Source: Oxalobacteraceae bacterium
Lineage (GTDB): Bacteria; Pseudomonadota; Gammaproteobacteria; Burkholderiales; Burkholderiaceae_D
Length of the DNA: 64,000 nt
Assembly: GCA_013284265.1 (NCBI GenBank)
Contig: JABTBR010000015.1
Span: forward strand, 59,404 to 123,403
Direction of reading: 5' to 3'
Part shown: positions 61,570-64,000 of the stretch, piece after piece
Layout: each line of letters opens with the position of its first letter
Position numbering within the stretch: position 1 is the stretch's first letter
The notes under the pieces: model-generated
The model's database searches: none
Told to the model about the DNA's origin: nothing
The model's input: the letters and a program-made list of their open reading frames with translations, nothing else
Made by a program: the position numbers and the translations under genes

Positions 61570-62016
61570 TCAGCTAGCCTTGCGGTGCAGGGTAATCGGG
61601 TGAATGTCCGGCTGGGCCGGAGGCAGCAGATCCTGCAGGGTGGTCTTGTCGAGCTCTGCCAGATAGGCGCGGGTGGCCTGGCTGAGCACTGTCTTGAGGT
61701 GGCAGTTGGCCGTCAGCGGGCAGTTGTTGCTGGCGGGGTCGAAGCACTCGGCCATGAAAAAGTCGGTTTCGGTGGTACGCACCAGCGCGCCGATATTGAT
61801 TTCCGACGGTTCGCGCTTGAGGCGCAGGCCGCCGTTGCGGCCCCTGACCGTTTCGACGATGCCCGACAGGCCAAGCTGGTACACCACCTTCATCAGGTGG
61901 TTCTTGGAGATGCTGTGCAGGTCGGCGATGTCCTGGATGGTGACGAGCCGGTCCCGGTTGATCCCCAAATGCAGCAGGGTGCGCAGGGTGTAGTCGGTAA
62001 AGGAGGTCAGTCGCAT
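61570..62016 (-). CDS. nsrR: Rrf2-family regulator, NsrR-like, with Fe-S cysteines
   Basis: 148 residues. The winged helix is at residues about 1-60 (MRLTSFTDYTLRTLLHLGIN, ISKNHLMKVVYQLGLSGIVE, GRNGGLRL). Cysteines 91, 99 and 105 (AECFDPASNNCPLTANC) and Asp8 (FTD) match the cluster ligands known in NO-sensing NsrR. In most bacteria NsrR represses NO-defence genes such as hmp and norB, none of which are seen here. It lies 41 bp before mdcA on the same strand, so it may be co-transcribed with the malonate genes. Confidence 0.88.
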   Translation of the reverse strand: MRLTSFTDYTLRTLLHLGINRDRLVTIQDIADLHSISKNHLMKVVYQLGLSGIVETVRGRNGGLRLKREPSEINIGALVRTTETDFFMAECFDPASNNCPLTANCHLKTVLSQATRAYLAELDKTTLQDLLPPAQPDIHPITLHRKAS

Positions 62017-62104
62017 CGTGTGGTCCGGGTGGTTGCCGGCGCTGGGCCGGCTTGCATGACGCTATTTTACTTGCTGCGGCCGATGGCGGCCGGATTTCAC
62101 CGTT

Positions 62105-63538
62105 TTACCCGATCTGGCGCAAAATGTCGCGCACCCTGAGCAAGGCCAGTTCGATGTCGAGCGTCTCGATCGCGCCATAACCGAGCACCAGCCCCTGGCG
62201 CAGCGCCGGCCCGGCGTAGAAATTCGACAGCGGATACAGGCCCACATCGGCGCGGCGCGCCAGGCGCAGCAGCAGGTCCATGTCCAGCGGCGCCTTGCAC
62301 AGCACCGTCAGGTGGAAGCCGGCGGTGGCCGGCACCAGCTCGAACCAGGGTTTCAGCGGTCCGGCGATCAGGCTATGCAGGCGTTCGCGCCGGCTGGCAT
62401 ACAGGGCGTGGCAGCGCCGCACATGCTTGTGCAGATAGCCGTCGTCGATGAACTTGGCCAGCGCGTACTGGTGCAAGGTGGCGGTATGCCAGTCGCACAG
62501 GTGCTTGACGTTCAGGGTGGCGTTCAGGATCGCGTCCGGCAGCACGGCGTAGCCGATGCGCAGTTCCGGCATCATCACCTTGGAAAAGGTGCCCACGTAG
62601 GCGACGATGCCGTGGCGGTCCATGCTTTGCAGCGAATCGGTGGGCCGGCCCTCGTAGCGGAAGGCGCTGTCGTAATCGTCTTCGACGATGATGGCGCCGA
62701 TCGCGCGGGCGCGTTCCAGCAGGGCCGCGCGGCGGGCCGCGCTCATCGGCATCCCGAGCGGGAACTGGTGCGCCGGCGTGGCGTAAATCAGGCGGGTGCC
62801 GTGCGGGATCTGGTCGACCAGCATGCCCTCGGCGTCGGTGCCCACGCCCACCACCTGCGCGCCCTGGCCGGCGAACAGCATGCGTGCCGGCGGGTAGCCG
62901 GGATCTTCCATCGCCACGATGCTGCCCGGCTCCAGCAGCACGCGGCCGAGCAGGTCGAGCGCCTGCTGGGCGCCGTTGGTGACCACCACCTGGCTCGATG
63001 TGCAGCTGACGCCGCGCGTGAAGGCGGCGTAGCGGGCAATCGATTCGCGCAGCGCCAGGATGCCTTCGGTGGGGCCGTACTGGCCGCGCAGCTGGCTGTC
63101 CTGGCGCAGGCCGTGCAGCAGGCAGCGGCGCCATTCCTCCTGCGGAAAATGCGCGGGCGTGGAGCGGCCGCCCAGGAATTCGTAGCGCGAGCGGCCTTCG
63201 GGGAAGGGCAGGCGCAGCGGCGTGGCCAGCTCGGCCCATTTGCGCACGGTGGCGGCGCTGGCCAGGTCGCCGGCCAGCTGCTTGCGCGGCTGCGCCTCGG
63301 CCGGCGCGCTGACGAAGCTGCCCACGCCGACGCGGCCCTGCAGCAGCTTGTCGTGGGTCAGGCGGGTGTAGACGTCGGAGACGGTCTTGCGCGACACGCC
63401 CAGTTGTTCGGCCAGCAGGCGCGAGGGCGGTAGTTGCTGGCCGTCGGCCAGGCGGCCGGCACGGATCGCCTCGCTGAGCTGGCGGTACAACTGGCCCGAC
63501 AAATCCTTGCTGCCTTCGATGCTGAGGTGTAGTTCCAT
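62105..63538 (-). CDS. MocR/PdxR-type regulator (GntR HTH fused to aminotransferase fold)
   Basis: 477 residues. A GntR winged helix occupies residues about 10-80 (GQLYRQLSEAIRAGRLADGQ, LPPSRLLAEQLGVSRKTVSD). The fold-type-I aminotransferase domain has VVTNGAQQALDLLGRVLLEP, IIVEDDYDSAFRYEGRPTDS and the pyridoxal-phosphate Lys in VGTFSKVMMPELRIGYA. Such proteins sense PLP or an amino compound and regulate a divergent gene. The divergent ORF here is a small unknown protein, so the target is unclear. Confidence 0.92.
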   Translation of the reverse strand: MELHLSIEGSKDLSGQLYRQLSEAIRAGRLADGQQLPPSRLLAEQLGVSRKTVSDVYTRLTHDKLLQGRVGVGSFVSAPAEAQPRKQLAGDLASAATVRKWAELATPLRLPFPEGRSRYEFLGGRSTPAHFPQEEWRRCLLHGLRQDSQLRGQYGPTEGILALRESIARYAAFTRGVSCTSSQVVVTNGAQQALDLLGRVLLEPGSIVAMEDPGYPPARMLFAGQGAQVVGVGTDAEGMLVDQIPHGTRLIYATPAHQFPLGMPMSAARRAALLERARAIGAIIVEDDYDSAFRYEGRPTDSLQSMDRHGIVAYVGTFSKVMMPELRIGYAVLPDAILNATLNVKHLCDWHTATLHQYALAKFIDDGYLHKHVRRCHALYASRRERLHSLIAGPLKPWFELVPATAGFHLTVLCKAPLDMDLLLRLARRADVGLYPLSNFYAGPALRQGLVLGYGAIETLDIELALLRVRDILRQIG

Positions 63539-63547
63539 GCGCTGCGT

Positions 63548-63572
63548 ATCTGGTCTGGTGAAGTGATCTGGT
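63548..63572 (-). promoter_or_regulatory. direct repeats ACCAGAT next to the MocR start
   Basis: On the minus strand ACCAGAT occurs twice with an 18-bp period, the nearer one 9 bp before the start codon, with an extra ACCAG between. Direct repeats like this are the usual operators of MocR-type regulators. Confidence 0.4.
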
Positions 63573-63639
63573 ATTCGTGCGCTGGCGTACTGACGCCCGC
63601 GGCGGCCAGTCTTACAGTGAGGTCTCGCCGGGAGGGAGT

Positions 63640-63882
63640 ATGGAGCATAACGAGCAACGCACGCAATTTATCCAGCAGCTGTGGCAACGCCATGAGCTGC
63701 TGCAGCAATGGGCCATCGACAACTGGCCGGACCGGGACCATCCCTTGTCGAGCGCCGATTTTGTCGAAGCCCGCAAGGAGATCCTGGCGCTGGGCGATCC
63801 GCCCGTCGCGCCGCGCCAGGGCGCGGAGCCGGAGCAGGGTGGCGCGCAATACCTGAATGTGACGCCGGCGCCTTGGCCGTGA
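63640..63882 (+). CDS. small hypothetical protein divergent from the MocR-type gene
   Basis: 80 residues; GGAGGGAG lies just before ATG 63640, a strong ribosome site. The protein (MEHNEQRTQFIQQLWQRHEL, LLQQWAIDNWPDRDHPLSSA, FVEARKEILALGDPPVAPRQ) is hydrophilic, Gln- and Trp-rich, without signal or membrane segment. I recognise no family. It shares its upstream region with the MocR-type regulator, so it may be that regulator's target. Confidence 0.65.
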   Translation: MEHNEQRTQFIQQLWQRHELLQQWAIDNWPDRDHPLSSADFVEARKEILALGDPPVAPRQGAEPEQGGAQYLNVTPAPWP

Positions 63883-63933
63883 AATGGCTGTAGCGGCGGC
63901 CGGTTTTTAAACCTGCGGCTACACCAGGTTTTT

Positions 63934-64000
63934 AAACCCACGGCGTAACCCTGGGGTCTGACCCGGCGGGTCAGACCCCGGCTCGTTGGCGTGGGTGTAA
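63934..64000 (+). repeat. nested palindromic intergenic repeat, copy E (reaches window end)
   Basis: The inner inverted repeat at 63953-63979 equals that of copy A. A partial left arm (AAACCTGCGGC, about 63909) precedes it. The right outer arm is slightly different (GGCGTGGGT). The element may continue beyond base 64000. Confidence 0.88.

Noticed and set aside
60134..61603. 489-residue plus-strand open frame opposite mdcA
   Set aside because: Shadow frame of mdcA; no ribosome site, no recognisable domain.

Overview
The window looks like chromosomal DNA of a GC-rich betaproteobacterium, most likely an Oxalobacteraceae member (Massilia, Duganella or Janthinobacterium type). That placement is an inference from protein flavour (DUF1840, phasin, TrxC, CheV, mdc and sox genes) and from a recurrent intergenic palindrome built on the arm GGGGTCTGACCC, present five times here. 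No phage, insertion sequence or CRISPR array was seen. Almost all genes are intact. The exceptions are the MCP gene cut by the left edge and a toxin-antitoxin pair that is visibly decaying.

Layout. 1-6.1 kb: C-terminal part of a chemoreceptor, a small anchored protein, a DUF1840 protein, an acyltransferase-3, a coiled-coil protein and a GGDEF-EAL protein whose cyclase half looks dead while its EAL half looks active. 6.1-11.6 kb (minus strand): a tightly packed sulfur-oxidation operon soxZ-soxA-soxX-soxB-thioredoxin-MBL hydrolase-DsrE, with no soxY or soxCD. 11.9-17.8 kb: a YtfQ/YtfR/YtfT/YjfF sugar ABC transporter followed by its probable LysR regulator; the two upstream regions share a TGATATCGAAAT site. 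18-27.8 kb: a degenerate receiver plus GAF protein pair, a MipA-like outer membrane protein, a penicillin-acylase-family Ntn hydrolase overlapping a convergent acyltransferase, a VOC protein, a LytS/LytR-type two-component pair and a CPA1 antiporter. 28-33.7 kb: tRNA-Gly with promoter and terminator, cheV, a PfpI-like protein, S-formylglutathione hydrolase, and a CPA2 antiporter with a YbdK-type ligase.

33.9-34.6 kb holds a HigB/HigA-type toxin-antitoxin pair with three separate lesions. 34.5-41.0 kb (minus strand) is the most unusual block: an RhlB-like glycosyltransferase, then, behind a near-consensus sigma-70 promoter, a GT2 glycosyltransferase, an unrecognised exported protein, a ferritin-like di-iron protein, a GT-B glycosyltransferase and a fatty-acid desaturase, mostly with overlapping start and stop codons. 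I read this as a candidate undescribed glycolipid or glycosylated-lipid pathway.

41.1-49.7 kb (minus strand): a class-I amidotransferase hydrolase, then acyl-CoA dehydrogenase, acyl-CoA ligase and a full LivKHMGF-type ABC importer, plausibly uptake and activation of a carboxylic acid. 49.9-55.3 kb: a short flagellar-rod-like protein, a periplasmic solute-binding-like protein, an ABC exporter pair, a phasin and thioredoxin 2. 55.3-62.0 kb (minus strand): a biotin-independent malonate decarboxylase operon mdcA-C-D-E-G-B-H preceded by an NsrR-like Rrf2 regulator, with no transporter and no MdcR. 62.1-64 kb: a MocR-type regulator, a divergent small ORF, and another copy of the palindromic repeat at the right edge.
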